64,000 nucleotides of DNA from Gamarada debralockiae (lineage: Eukaryota; Ascomycota; Leotiomycetes; Helotiales; Hyphodiscaceae): contig NXFV01000911.1 in NCBI GenBank assembly GCA_002803225.1, positions 62,001-126,000 on the forward strand. The letters run 5' to 3'. The notes under the pieces were generated by a model. That model was not told the DNA's origin, did no database searches, and worked only from the letters and a program-made list of their open reading frames with translations. Each line of letters starts with the position of its first letter. Position 1 is the first letter of the stretch. Positions 12,000 to 21,979 of the stretch are shown one piece after another. Both the position numbers and the translations under genes were made by a program.

Positions 12000-12360
12000 T
12001 ACTTATACTCATTCCCACCTTTTAATCATATAACCTCCTTCACGTAATTAGGAATTCTCCCAATCCATTCTTGAATCTTGCTCTGTGGCAAATCCTCCCA
12101 ACACTTCTCCCACCTTACTCTTAGCTTCTTCCTATTACTTGTAGCCCCTCGCTTGTTGTTTCCTTTTTCATACAGAACCACGTAGGCTCAATAGCATTCA
12201 AGTCAAGTGAATTGCTTGGCTAAAGCATCTTTATAATCTGCCACAGATTATAGACTTCTTGTTAGTAGTGAGAAGCATGCGTAAGGGCATTATCCTATTG
12301 TACCAAGGTCTTAGGCCTATCCTTTTGGCACTCCCTTGCAAAGGGTAAGAGCTTTGGGAT
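12000..12360 (-). mobile_element. Tc1/mariner-type transposase relic
   Basis: Translating the minus strand from about 12351 gives, with breaks, LLPFARECQKDRPKTLVQ, then DNALTHASHYQQEVYNLW-like text and SLDLNAIEPTWFCMKKETTS. These match the D...D region and the SPDLNPIEP block of Tc1/mariner DDE transposases of the fungal type. In-frame stops and shifts interrupt it, and the first catalytic Asp region further upstream was not found intact. The element is dead. The exact ends and terminal inverted repeats are not determined. Confidence 0.65.
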
Positions 12361-12751
12361 TAGGATCTTCTTTCTTCCGAACTGTTTGCGATAATGAGAA
12401 ATGGGAACGTCAAAGGCCGAAAAGATTACAACAGCTGTTCAGAACTGGCATAAACAGAATTGTTGGTTGGAACTGTATTTCCCTTCTTTTGTGGTATAAG
12501 AGAGCTCTTCCCCTCCTTGTATTTCAGCTCCTTAGATATCAAGCTAGCTCTAAGAATGCCACTATATTTCGCGCCCCCCCCCCCCCCCAAACAGCTCAAC
12601 TGACAAGAATGGCCTACACACGGCTTTCCATAAGTGATAAGTCAAAACGTTCTGGTGTCTCGTCTATAGATATACAATCTCGCATTTTTAAGGCAAATTA
12701 TTCCGCTGCAAATTATCATCTTCGAACATAACATCCAACGCCGCGAACATA
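12361..12751. other. Relic flank with a 15-C run
   Basis: No gene is seen. A run of 15 cytosines occupies 12574-12588. Some of this may be the eroded N-terminal part of the transposase relic (minus strand). Confidence 0.35.
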
Positions 12752-14565
12752 TCAACATGCCGAACTACGCCAAGCAAATCGACTTTTCGCTCTCAAAACC
12801 TTCCCGTATTTAAAGAACAAATACCTGTACATCCATAAGAGTTAGAACCTCAAAGATCGAATGGCAAGAGCGTGACTTACGGAAATGGTATCATGGCTAC
12901 TGCCAGAAACGCCAGTAGTGAAGTAGCCCACTGATATCCGAGCTTTTTATACACTGTAAACACCTTTGATCAGCACTCCATTCATGGGAAATGGAAATTA
13001 AGCGAGGTGAAGTTTACTTTGATCCCCAAACAATGGAAACGCAGCAGCGAACATGCATCTCGTGAACGCATTTGCAGCCAACGCGCTGGCCGCATACCTA
13101 GGATAGGCATCCACGAGAAAAGTGAAAACGCCCGAAAATGAAAAGAAATTCCTACAGCCACAAAAGTTAGCTCTGCCATCTGCCACGTTCACTCATTAGG
13201 CCAGTACGTACCCAGCACTAAAGAACACACTCCCAATAATCGGCACAATCCAGTGCACAGAGCCATAGGTGGTCCACCCAAACCAGAAAAGACCTACAGG
13301 GACCAAAATACTTCCTGCAATAGTTGGCGGGAGACGGAATTCGGGATCGGGTTTCCGTGGTTTCTCACCGGCTTTTGGGGGATTAGCCGCGTTGAATTTG
13401 GCGACGAGACGGAGGTAGTTTTTAAACCAAAGAGGATTTGTTAGAGCAGCTATGACATTACCGACCAGAAGGCCTAGGAAGGTGAGACCCGTTTGCCATT
13501 GCCCGAAGCCATGGTTGGTACTGAAAACCAAAGGGAAAGCACCGAAGAATAAGTAAAGAATTCCAAGCAGGAGTGCAGTGTAGAGACAGAGACAGAGGCA
13601 CATAGGCTCCAAGAACAACAGCTGGAAGGGTCGGTAAAGTGAATGAAGTAACATCTTTGGGAGCGATTTCGATCGATTGGCGATCTCGGAAGCGGAGTGG
13701 TATTCGGAATTTCCAGTCTGTTTTCGGAGGGCTGCAGCTTTGCGAGTGAGGAGCACTGGGTGGTAGGTTTCAGGAACGAAGATGAGGCAGCCGAAAATGA
13801 CACCAGTCCAGATGATGAGGACGTAGAATGTCCAACGCCATGACGCGAATTGATTGATGAAGCCGCCCACCACAGGACCCAAGATAGGACCAAAGAAAGG
13901 GGCGATTGTGTACAATATCATGGGCCCTTGTATCTCACTTGGCACGAATAGATCCGAGACAGTGCCACCTGCAACCGTGAGGAAAGCGCTTCCCGCAACG
14001 CCGTCCAAAAACCGCCCAACCAGCAAAGTTTGGATGTTTTTCGCCACAGCGCAGGGAATCAGAAATATGAGGAAGAAGAACATCGAAGGTAGGTATATAG
14101 GTCTGCGTCCATAGAACTATTTTTGTTAGTTAGCTTCCGCATTCGAGTGATGAGCTTTCGGCGGAACGCACTTCTGAGAGAGGGCTCAGCACCATTGGCC
14201 CAACGGCTATTCCTACTACAAAAAGTGACAAGCCTAGAATTGCGACTTCCTCGGAACAGCCGAACTCTTTAGTTATCTGATCATAGGTTGAAGCATAAAT
14301 AGACGATGCGCATGTCCTACGATGGGAAAGATTAATACAAACTCAATCAAACTGAGATCTTCAACACTTACACAAGTAGTGATCCCACTGAAACAACTGT
14401 GACGATCAGCCACTTATAAGCTGTACGGAAATTCTGAGGGTTGAGAGCATCGTGACCACTGTCCCATTTGACTAGATACTCGTCGTCTGGATTCGGTGAT
14501 GCTAGCTCCTGCTTCTCGTTATCTGGTAGAGTTTGAAGCTCGGGAGTGCTGGTAGTCGAGGACAT
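12752..14565 (-). CDS. MFS drug/polyamine-type exporter
   Basis: Six exons on the minus strand: 14565-14372, 14316-14172, 14116-13212, 13151-13018, 12953-12881 and 12824-12752. They sum to 1524 nt, 507 residues. The product is a major facilitator of the DHA1 type. After an acidic N-terminal tail come membrane segments with motif A-like LSEFYGRRPIYLPS, motif C-like APFFGPILGPVVGGF, RWTFYVLIIWTGVIFG before the central loop, and VDAYPRYAASALAAN with a late KYGK tail, all as in fungal polyamine/fluconazole-type exporters. A proton-driven efflux role is known for the family; the substrate is not evident. It lies 597 nt downstream of a Zn2Cys6 regulator on the same strand, a common exporter-regulator pairing. 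Confidence 0.9.
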
Positions 14566-15162
14566 TGTAATGGATGGAAGTAGGAATTGCAGTTCAGTAG
14601 ATCTGTTCTACGAGTCACTTTGGAGATGCTGCCAAGATGTTGATGACCAAGGGTGGGCGTCGTTTAGAAGTATGAAAGGAATTATTCGTCATGTAATAGA
14701 AAGAACTTTATGTGATATTTAATACTTCCTTCCCAAATGACTCCTTGACGACATCTTGAGGTTTCCCTGGACAATTTGTCAGGACTCATGCGAACAGCCT
14801 AAGCAATTATGAGATTTAGGTTGAAGACCCGGAAATATCTTAATAGAGTCTGGGGTGACTGCCCGATGCTCGTCGTTGATAGGCTCTTTCGGCTCGGAGC
14901 GTCTTTAGTCAGCGGAACGAGGACGGTTGCGACGGGTAGGAAACATGGATTTTAAATCAATAACGCCGCAAATGCAGGGATGACACATGGTGCACGAATT
15001 AAATTGAATGAAATGTGTGGAATAGCAAGGCCATCAAGTTTCGCCGAAGACCTATTTCCGAGCCCAGTTCGGCGTTAGGTCGCTAGACTTCTTCCCGCTT
15101 ATGGTTGAATTGCACTGCAGTTGGCGTTGAAAACAAGCGACTCATCGTCGTGTCGGATTTTA
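14566..15162. other. Intergenic between exporter and regulator
   Basis: This is the promoter region of the exporter and the 3' flank of the regulator. No ORF of note and no defined regulator site were identified. Confidence 0.5.
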
Positions 15163-16941
15163 CTATACACCGCTTTGATCAACACTTGCAAATAAATCCA
15201 AATTTGGTGGCAGAAATGCCTCATTCTCAAATCCATAACCGCCGAAGTCAAGAAAGTCTGACAGACCCAAATTGTTGTTCATGGGCCACTCGAAGTTGAT
15301 CCCTGGAGAAACCGAATCGGGACCAGGGGACTGCAATACGCTGCCAATAACCTCGACTCCTTGATCTAGACTTTCTAGGTCTTTCCTCCTCTTCTCGCGG
15401 GCTCCTTGAACTAGGGCGTGCGACGTTCGGAGAGCTTCTCTTGACAGATGTGAGTCGTAGTTGGTCGAAACATTCTTCAAAGTCTCCAACGCAGCAGGTA
15501 TCATAGCTAAGCTCTCTGATGTTCCCAGCGAAAGAAGAACGCAAACGCTATGAAAAGGTGTACCGACAACATTCCACCACGGATGTCGCATGCTGACCAA
15601 AAATTTCGCTCCATCCAAGGCAACTCGAATAACTTCCAAGAGGGACGAGATCTGTGAGGATGAGAGGCTCACGTTTGTGGAACGAAGCATGCGGAAGGTG
15701 CAAAAGCATGCGTCCGCCCTGAGAAGCCCAAGGAATGGCGACTTGGCAGGCAAGGTCATCGCAGATTGTAGAGCTTCCAGGAGTTCTGGCGCTCTTCCGA
15801 GCAGATTTTGTGTTCGAGGAACAGACTGGAGGATGGCCAGTGTTTGGCTCGATATCTCATCAGAATTCGAAGTTGGCAGGTGGGATCCAATTAACTCAAT
15901 AGGAACTCTTGTTCGGCCATACTCAGAGGCAAAGAATTGATTGACTGCCATGGCCATCCAAAATATTTTCCGTCGCATATTTATCTCCAAGGTACTTATA
16001 AGGCGGGGTATATCACGCTTCATTTGACTCTCCGTGATCTCTCGATGCAGTCCGAGTGCTTCGGCAGTATGGACTGCTGTGTTGGAGGCCATCCAAGCAA
16101 GATGTGGTCTTGTCGTAGATCGCAGATATAGAGCACGTAAGATCCATGCCTGGACATGGTTGAGAGCAAGCCAGGCCGGCGCATGTGCGAAGGTTAAATC
16201 AAGTAAGAGTCTCCCATGCTCGACGACCTCAGATTCCGCTGGAAGAGGTGCAGGTGAGAAGTAGGAACCAAGAGCGACTACCCCACATGTCAACGCCTCA
16301 AAGTCTGTCCCTCGTTTGTGCAAGATCCAGAACTCATCCGACTTCTTCACAAACATCTCTCGGTCAATAAGACCAAAGATGGGGTTGATCTCATTGAAAA
16401 AGACATCTGCAAATCGTTTCATTTCTTCCAGCGAAATTATGTTGCAGATGCTATTTTGCGGCACTACTTTTGGCTCTGTGCGACTCCCAGGATTCCAGGC
16501 AAAGGATTGAAGTCTTGGTGGGGTCGGCATGTCCAGTGACGCTCCTAGAACCTTCGGCCAAGCAATGGCACTGTAGGCGCTAGTGAATCTGGTCTTTAGA
16601 GATCGTAGAAGAAAGGGTTCCGCCTCGGAGTCAGTCACAACACTCTCGGTCACCATGTAAGGACCGTCGACCTTCCGCTCCAGCGTTGGGCCAGGGGCAA
16701 TTTCGTTGATGATAGAGACGTCTGTTGCGGGCGACCCTAGGGACCCTGCTGCTATGCCCGATGGACCTTTATGAGGCTGCCGCTCAATGTAGACACAGTC
16801 ATATCCGTATCCCATGCAAGCTTCACATGGGTCCTTCCCGTCGCATTTTATTTTCCGTTTTCGACATGGCTGGCACGCTCTTGAACTTCTTTGACGAACT
16901 TTCCCCTCTTTAGAGGAAGTGATGGTGCGTTGTGGAGGCAT
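15163..16941 (-). CDS. Zn2Cys6 transcription factor
   Basis: A single open frame of 592 residues without need for introns. Near the N-terminus is a canonical binuclear zinc cluster C-x2-C-x6-C-x5-C-x2-C-x6-C (Cys 23, 26, 33, 39, 42, 49; ACQPCRKRKIKC then EACMGYGYDC), which binds DNA. From about residue 170 a fungal-specific middle homology region follows (for example RFADVFFNEINPIFGLIDRE and ALYLRSTTRPHLAWMASNTA). The C-terminus is acidic and aromatic, like an activation tail. It sits upstream of the MFS exporter in the same direction, so it may control it, but this is only positional. The start is the first Met before the basic segment and zinc cluster. Confidence 0.93.
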   Translation of the reverse strand: MPPQRTITSSKEGKVRQRSSRACQPCRKRKIKCDGKDPCEACMGYGYDCVYIERQPHKGPSGIAAGSLGSPATDVSIINEIAPGPTLERKVDGPYMVTESVVTDSEAEPFLLRSLKTRFTSAYSAIAWPKVLGASLDMPTPPRLQSFAWNPGSRTEPKVVPQNSICNIISLEEMKRFADVFFNEINPIFGLIDREMFVKKSDEFWILHKRGTDFEALTCGVVALGSYFSPAPLPAESEVVEHGRLLLDLTFAHAPAWLALNHVQAWILRALYLRSTTRPHLAWMASNTAVHTAEALGLHREITESQMKRDIPRLISTLEINMRRKIFWMAMAVNQFFASEYGRTRVPIELIGSHLPTSNSDEISSQTLAILQSVPRTQNLLGRAPELLEALQSAMTLPAKSPFLGLLRADACFCTFRMLRSTNVSLSSSQISSLLEVIRVALDGAKFLVSMRHPWWNVVGTPFHSVCVLLSLGTSESLAMIPAALETLKNVSTNYDSHLSREALRTSHALVQGAREKRRKDLESLDQGVEVIGSVLQSPGPDSVSPGINFEWPMNNNLGLSDFLDFGGYGFENEAFLPPNLDLFASVDQSGV

Positions 16942-17376
16942 GGCGATAGCTGGTCTTCCAAGCGATTATGTTCTCTAGCCAGAGACGGCCCCATAGTTGA
17001 ACTTGAAGTTTGTAATCGGAGTTGAGACGAGGGTGGGTTTGGGAGAGCACACATTTTCCAGCCATACCACGTGATAGGTTACTACGGCAGCCGAGATTAA
17101 CCCTCGCGTCAAACACGTCTCCCAGTTTCAATCACTCTAGTGTGCGTATAGTTCCTCGGCCTTATTACTGACCTCATAAGCTCCACTGTATCGAACACAC
17201 TCGAGAACGAATAATTCCAGCCTACACATTTACTAGATTCCCCGAATTACTAGAGATTCAGCTTCGAATATGGTCTCTAGCAAGTCGTACACCAGAGCTA
17301 GACATACACCCTATACTCTGCAAGAGCAGTTATTCTCGTCAGAGTGACCGTAGAGGCTCCAGTCGGATAAATTACG
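16942..17376. other. Intergenic, promoter of the Zn2Cys6 regulator
   Basis: No coding region is seen. A CACGTG core (ccacgtgatagg) lies at 17068-17073, about 130 nt before the regulator start. Confidence 0.45.
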
Positions 17377-18044
17377 ATGGTAAGTAAATGGAATCCACGA
17401 CCGTTCCCGACAGTCCACCATGTGTGCCAGACTTCTCGAGCGGAAGCACAAAGACCTTTACCCGCTTTCAATGCAACGACTTTTACCGCAGAGCATGGCC
17501 GAACCCTACGTCAATACTCTTTACGACCAATTTCATATGTGACTGCACGCCTGGTGCAAGTTCAATTTCCTGATTGATCTCATCATGGAACGCAGTACAA
17601 CACGTCCACTCGCACTTGGTGCCAATAACGATCTGGAAGGCCTACGGAACATGCGCTTTTTAATCGTGGATGTTCATATTTTTGGCGCTGCACCAATATG
17701 GCTGTGGACTGAGTTTCCTAAGCTTGAAGGACTTAGTATCGCTTTTTATTCACATCCCTTCATCAGCCCTGAGGAGATTCGTCGCGAGGAATGCCACGGC
17801 CGTCAGACACTTGAATTTGTCAAACCCAGAGAGGCAGCCGATACGGGAAGCGAGCAGACTGGATTACAAGGTCTGCTGTCAACTCTCTGGAGTCTTTGAA
17901 AGACTCAGAGGCGTAGGATCGGAATGCAAAGTCCCAAAAGTTGAAATCATCGTTCGCAAGGCCGACGATGACGACGCAGATGGGGCCATCCAGGCATCAT
18001 GGACTGACGAAGAAATGGATGAAGACGATGAGGATTCGGCCTGA
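17377..18044 (+). pseudogene. 2EXR/F-box-like protein pseudogene
   Basis: The pieces of a fungal 2EXR-type protein appear in order but in changing frames. Frame 1 (from 17377) reads VHHVCQTSRAEAQR. Frame 3 (about 17490-17560) reads ILFTTNFICD. Frame 2 (about 17570-17840) reads ALGANNDLEGLRNMRFLIVDV and WLWTEFPKLEGLSIAF. Frame 1 again (about 17835-17905) reads YGKRADWITRSAVNSLESLK. Frame 3 (about 17920-18044) reads CKVPKVEIIVRKADDDD. The 2EXR box itself (FP.LP.ELR) is missing at the N-terminus. At least four frame changes without usable splice sites indicate a dead copy. An intact 2EXR gene lies at 26931-27902. Confidence 0.65.
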
Positions 18045-18355
18045 TACGAACAAGCAGCGACTGGGATGTCTCACGCTACTTGGTCCTAAGAGTATCAAGA
18101 AGCTTAAACCAAATACCACCCTGGCCATAAGGTCATTTCATGGATAAGCATGTTCATCGTGCTGATAGTAGTAGACGTTCTTACGGAACCGACGTCATCG
18201 ACAGCAAACAGGAAGGTGGACGGCAGAGCTCCCTATTTGATAGCGATGAGTATTGGTAGCACCACCGTAAATAAGCAGCCTGTTGCTTGCAATAGAGCCG
18301 GGTCTTGGAACACTTGGAAAGCTCAGTCTGCATGGGGTAGAAGTTTGGTCTTGAT
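18045..18355. other. Short intergenic between two pseudogenes
   Basis: Nothing recognised; short ORFs only. Confidence 0.4.
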
Positions 18356-18921
18356 TCATTCATTAGTCTTTCTCACCTCCTCCAAGTCCTCCTCACTCCA
18401 TCGTGCCTTCCTCAAAATCTTGAGCATAATCTCATTCTTTCCCGGCAATGCTCATCCACATCTTTCACGCCGCCTTCAATTACTCTCTGCTTCATGTTCC
18501 CGTATTCTGCTCTCAAAGCCTCGTCCTCCAACAACGTCTTCAAATCGAGATGATTTCTCAGAGACAAGCATCCCTCCAAGACCACGTAAATGTTTCTCCG
18601 CATCTCTTTCTCCCTCGATTCGACAGGCTGCCGAAATGCAACTCGACCTGGCACGTCCATTTTCCCAAGATCTTGATACCCCGCATTGGCCAAAGCGCCT
18701 CTACCTGGAATAGACGTGCTGCCTAGATGATCGGGATTTCTTTGAAGATGACATGGAGCTCGATTTGATGCGAGAGAATTCAATGAGCCACTACACAGGG
18801 ATGGAGTTAGCAAATACTTGATTTGGAAGGGTTCTGGAGGACCTCCTCCCCACAGACATGTTTCAAGAGCTAATACCGCATCGATTAGGATATAAGATAT
18901 CAATCGCTCTATTTTTTTCAC
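18356..18921 (-). pseudogene. GrpB-family (UPF0157) pseudogene
   Basis: On the minus strand HLGSTSIPGRGALA (near 18720) matches the H(V/I)GSTSVPG motif of GrpB-type nucleotidyltransferase-like proteins. After a damaged stretch MRRNIYVVLEGCLSLRNHLD, LLEDEALRAEYGNMKQ and VKDVDEHCR follow as in the family C-terminus. The frame then ends early; a one-base shift near 18435 recovers KNEIMLKILRKARWSEEDLE and a stop at 18356-18358. The middle of the domain is also short. The intact family is about 180-220 residues; here no complete frame exists. Confidence 0.6.
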
Positions 18922-19538
18922 CGATTGAAAACGGGTACTTTGGACAGCTAGTCGCTGTCTTCGATGTCCTTGAGGTCAATTGCTCAGTCAGAGTGAGCCA
19001 TTCAAGACTTGGTAGCTCTGAGCTCTGTCCAGACCTTTGATCTCTGAAACCGGAATGAATGATTAACTGGCACCCCACTTTCGAGACTTCTGCGTCTAGG
19101 AACTTAAGAGACTGGCATTGTTTAGGGAAATAACGACATCTCGAATGAAACGGATTATCTTTTAGGAGTGGAGTTAATGGGAGGCTGATTTTTGAGAAAC
19201 TAGATGGATCCAGCTGAAGGTCTATCATGCGGTGGCTGGGAATAGATGTTTCTCCCATTCTTCGCTGCCATTGTGCCCGCCTTGTCAATATCTTATCGGT
19301 AGGGCTCTGCCGACGGAGATGTGGTTTGCTGCGTGGCTTGGTGATGGAGAGGTGAGATGAGAGATGATGCAAGGGTGTCAATCTTTCGGAGCTGCGATCT
19401 TGGTTCCATCAGACACCATGCCTCCAAATATGCAAGGCTGACTGACAATACAACCGCAAAGAATTGGTCTGTCCTGAGTAACTTCAGTGACGAAGACGCC
19501 TGAATAAAAAGAGATATCGCATTGAAATATTTTACATA
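18922..19538. other. Intergenic, nothing recognised
   Basis: A minus-strand ORF (18863-19381, 172 residues) covers this stretch but shows no recognisable domain and composition is not convincing. Confidence 0.4.
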
Positions 19539-21001
19539 CTACGACATAACCATAGTTGCGCTCCCCCCAATAACACCAATAATCATTAACGCCGTCAAAA
19601 TCCCCGCACCAGCTCGATCCGCCGTTGTAGTCTTCCCAATAACCAACTCCTCCGTCGTGGTCTTACTACTACTCCCCGCATTGACATTGCCCGTACTCGT
19701 ACCCGTCCCCTTGACCACACTCGCCCATCCAGGCGCCTTATCCACCAGATTACTCTGCACAACCTCCAACGCAGCCATCTGTTCACCCACCCCTAAACTC
19801 CCATCGTTCGCGCCCGTCGTCCATTTTAACCCACATTGTGTCCCGCTTTTGCCTCCTGTGCAGGTCTTGATAGCATTCTGGGCTGATGTTGCGAGTTTCG
19901 CAATGATGGTTTCGTGGGTGAAGGGTGCGAGCTCGGCGGTTGCGGCGAGCCAGCGGGAGAGGTAGGCTTTGAAGGATCGTTGATCGACGTTGCATTTTCC
20001 GCTTGCTTCGCAGCCTTCGTACATTACTCCTTCGTTGAAGAATATGTCTGATGCGTTTAGGAGGCCAATGACGTGCTCTTTCCAGATTGCACTGCCGTTC
20101 GTCTGTTCCTATTATCAGCTTAGGAATCAAAAGAAGGAGGATTGAGAACATACGTAGTTGTACATAACAGCACTTCCGAGCAAATAGATCCCAGCATTGT
20201 ATGTCCACCGTGTTCGATCCTTCGCAGTACAGTTGTCCGTATTCTGTGTCCCGTCAAATACCTCGTACGTTGGCGATATAAGTCCAACACCCGTCACCCA
20301 GTCATACGTTTTCAGAGCCCAATCCGCATATGTCGCGTTTCCCGTATATAACGCCAATCTCGCCGCCAAATTAAAGAAACAGCCGTTCGAAATAGTGTTC
20401 TTGTAATTGTAACCTTTGTTGAATGTGAAAATCTGCCATCTGAGTCCTCCATTACATGTGGTCGTATCGTATCTTGCCGATTGTGTGTTAAAGACTCCTT
20501 GCGCGAGGGCCAACCAGCCAGGACTCGAGCTAGGAGGATCTTGAAATTTCGTCTCCGCAGCTGTCATAGCAGCCATGCCCCAGAACCCTTGATCGTCATT
20601 TCCTTCTGTTTTCGTCTGGTTGAGAGGCATGAAGTCGCCATCGTCACCGGCTTGGTGGAGGAGGGCTTGTTGGGTTACGTCATTGTAGGTTGCGTCGCCG
20701 GTGTAATACCAGTAGTTAATCATTGTTCCGAACCTGTATTCAAATCAGCAGAGTAGCGAAGAGGGAGAAGGTCTGCTAACATTGCTCCGGCCTCCCACCA
20801 GTAGTATGGATCTGGCAGGTTCCCTGGCACATCTCCTGTGTTGTTCCCAGTGTAATAGCTCATCAGGTCGTACGCTATTGTGCTCGCCGCCTTCTTGATC
20901 GAGTCGTCGGATGTGAGGTCCAGTGTGATGGCGGCATTGGCACCTTGACCGGCAAACGCGCAAAGAGTCGCCGTGTAGGCAAGAGAATACGATATCCTCA
21001 T
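19539..21001 (-). CDS. GH76 endo-1,6-alpha-mannosidase (Dfg5/Dcw1-like)
   Basis: Exons 21001-20781, 20733-20154 and 20102-19539 (introns of 47 and 51 nt) sum to 1365 nt, 454 residues. The N-terminus is a signal peptide ([19 protein letters not shown]). The body is a GH76 domain with [20 protein letters not shown] spanning the first splice, AGDDGDFMP, and the paired aspartates in [12 protein letters not shown] near residue 118, the catalytic site of the family. The end has a Ser/Thr-rich stretch and a hydrophobic tail ([20 protein letters not shown]) typical of GPI anchoring. Family members transfer GPI-anchored glycoproteins into the cell-wall glucan. Plasma membrane or wall location is expected. 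Confidence 0.93.
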
Positions 21002-21979
21002 GATGAGTACGGCATAAAAAGACACAGAGAAACAAGAAAATTTTGGACTCGACGTCCAGTTCAACGAGAGACTGACTCCGCAAATAGCCTGAGAGTAGAG
21101 AATAATCTTTCAATAATGACAGTAATGAGACGAACAGGAACTCAAACACTTACAAGAATACAAACCTTGGGCTTATGAGATATCTTCACTCATGCCAACT
21201 GCCAAGGAGAAGATCCAGCACAGCCATGGTCAAACGCAGTGCCCAGACGACCGAAGAGTAATACTTTTGCGTTGTTGCGCGGTTGCCAATTTCTCAGGGG
21301 CGACTTTGCTGGATGCCGAGAGTTTAGCGTTTGAAATTCGATGATTGACACGCTGTGGTGGATGGTAAGCCTTTGGCGGTGGAGTTGCCAAGTACACGGA
21401 AATACTTTCGAGACACCGATGAGGGATGGAGCGATGGGATAAAGATTGGCAAATTTCCTAAGAGCAACCGAGACTTCCGGCAGCAGCAGCTGATTCTTGG
21501 GTCGGAAGTCATTGGAGCCCAGTTGAAGGTATTCAGAAATCAAGGGGAATACGTGAATAGTTCAACAGGTGCGAGGGAGTGAGAAAGAAGGCATGGCGCT
21601 CAGATGAAGGTTGTGTCGATGACGGACGCCGAGCCTTGTCGAGCGAAAAATTCGCTTGGCGTGTTTTGAACGGTCACGTGCATCATCTCCCCAATGGCCA
21701 ACCATGAAAAAGGGTTCAGGGCTGGAGAACTCGAGAGCCGACGTGAGACTCCGCATCTCAGAATGCGAGGTAGCAATACTTCATGATCTCTCGGCGATTA
21801 AACACTTGGAAAGGCGTTCTAGCAGACACGGAAGCCTCAATCTCTCATTTTGACCGAGCCATTGAACTCCACATAACACTGAGCCAGTCGCAAGTCTGTA
21901 CAAAAGGGCATCTTTCTGCCAAAACGAACCCAGCCTAGTCCACAAACTCCCCTTGGCTTTCATTTCCCTAGCCAACTCC
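21002..21979. other. Intergenic, nothing recognised
   Basis: This holds the promoter of the GH76 gene and the 3' side of the methyltransferase gene. CACGTG is at 21675-21680. No further gene is supported. Confidence 0.45.
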
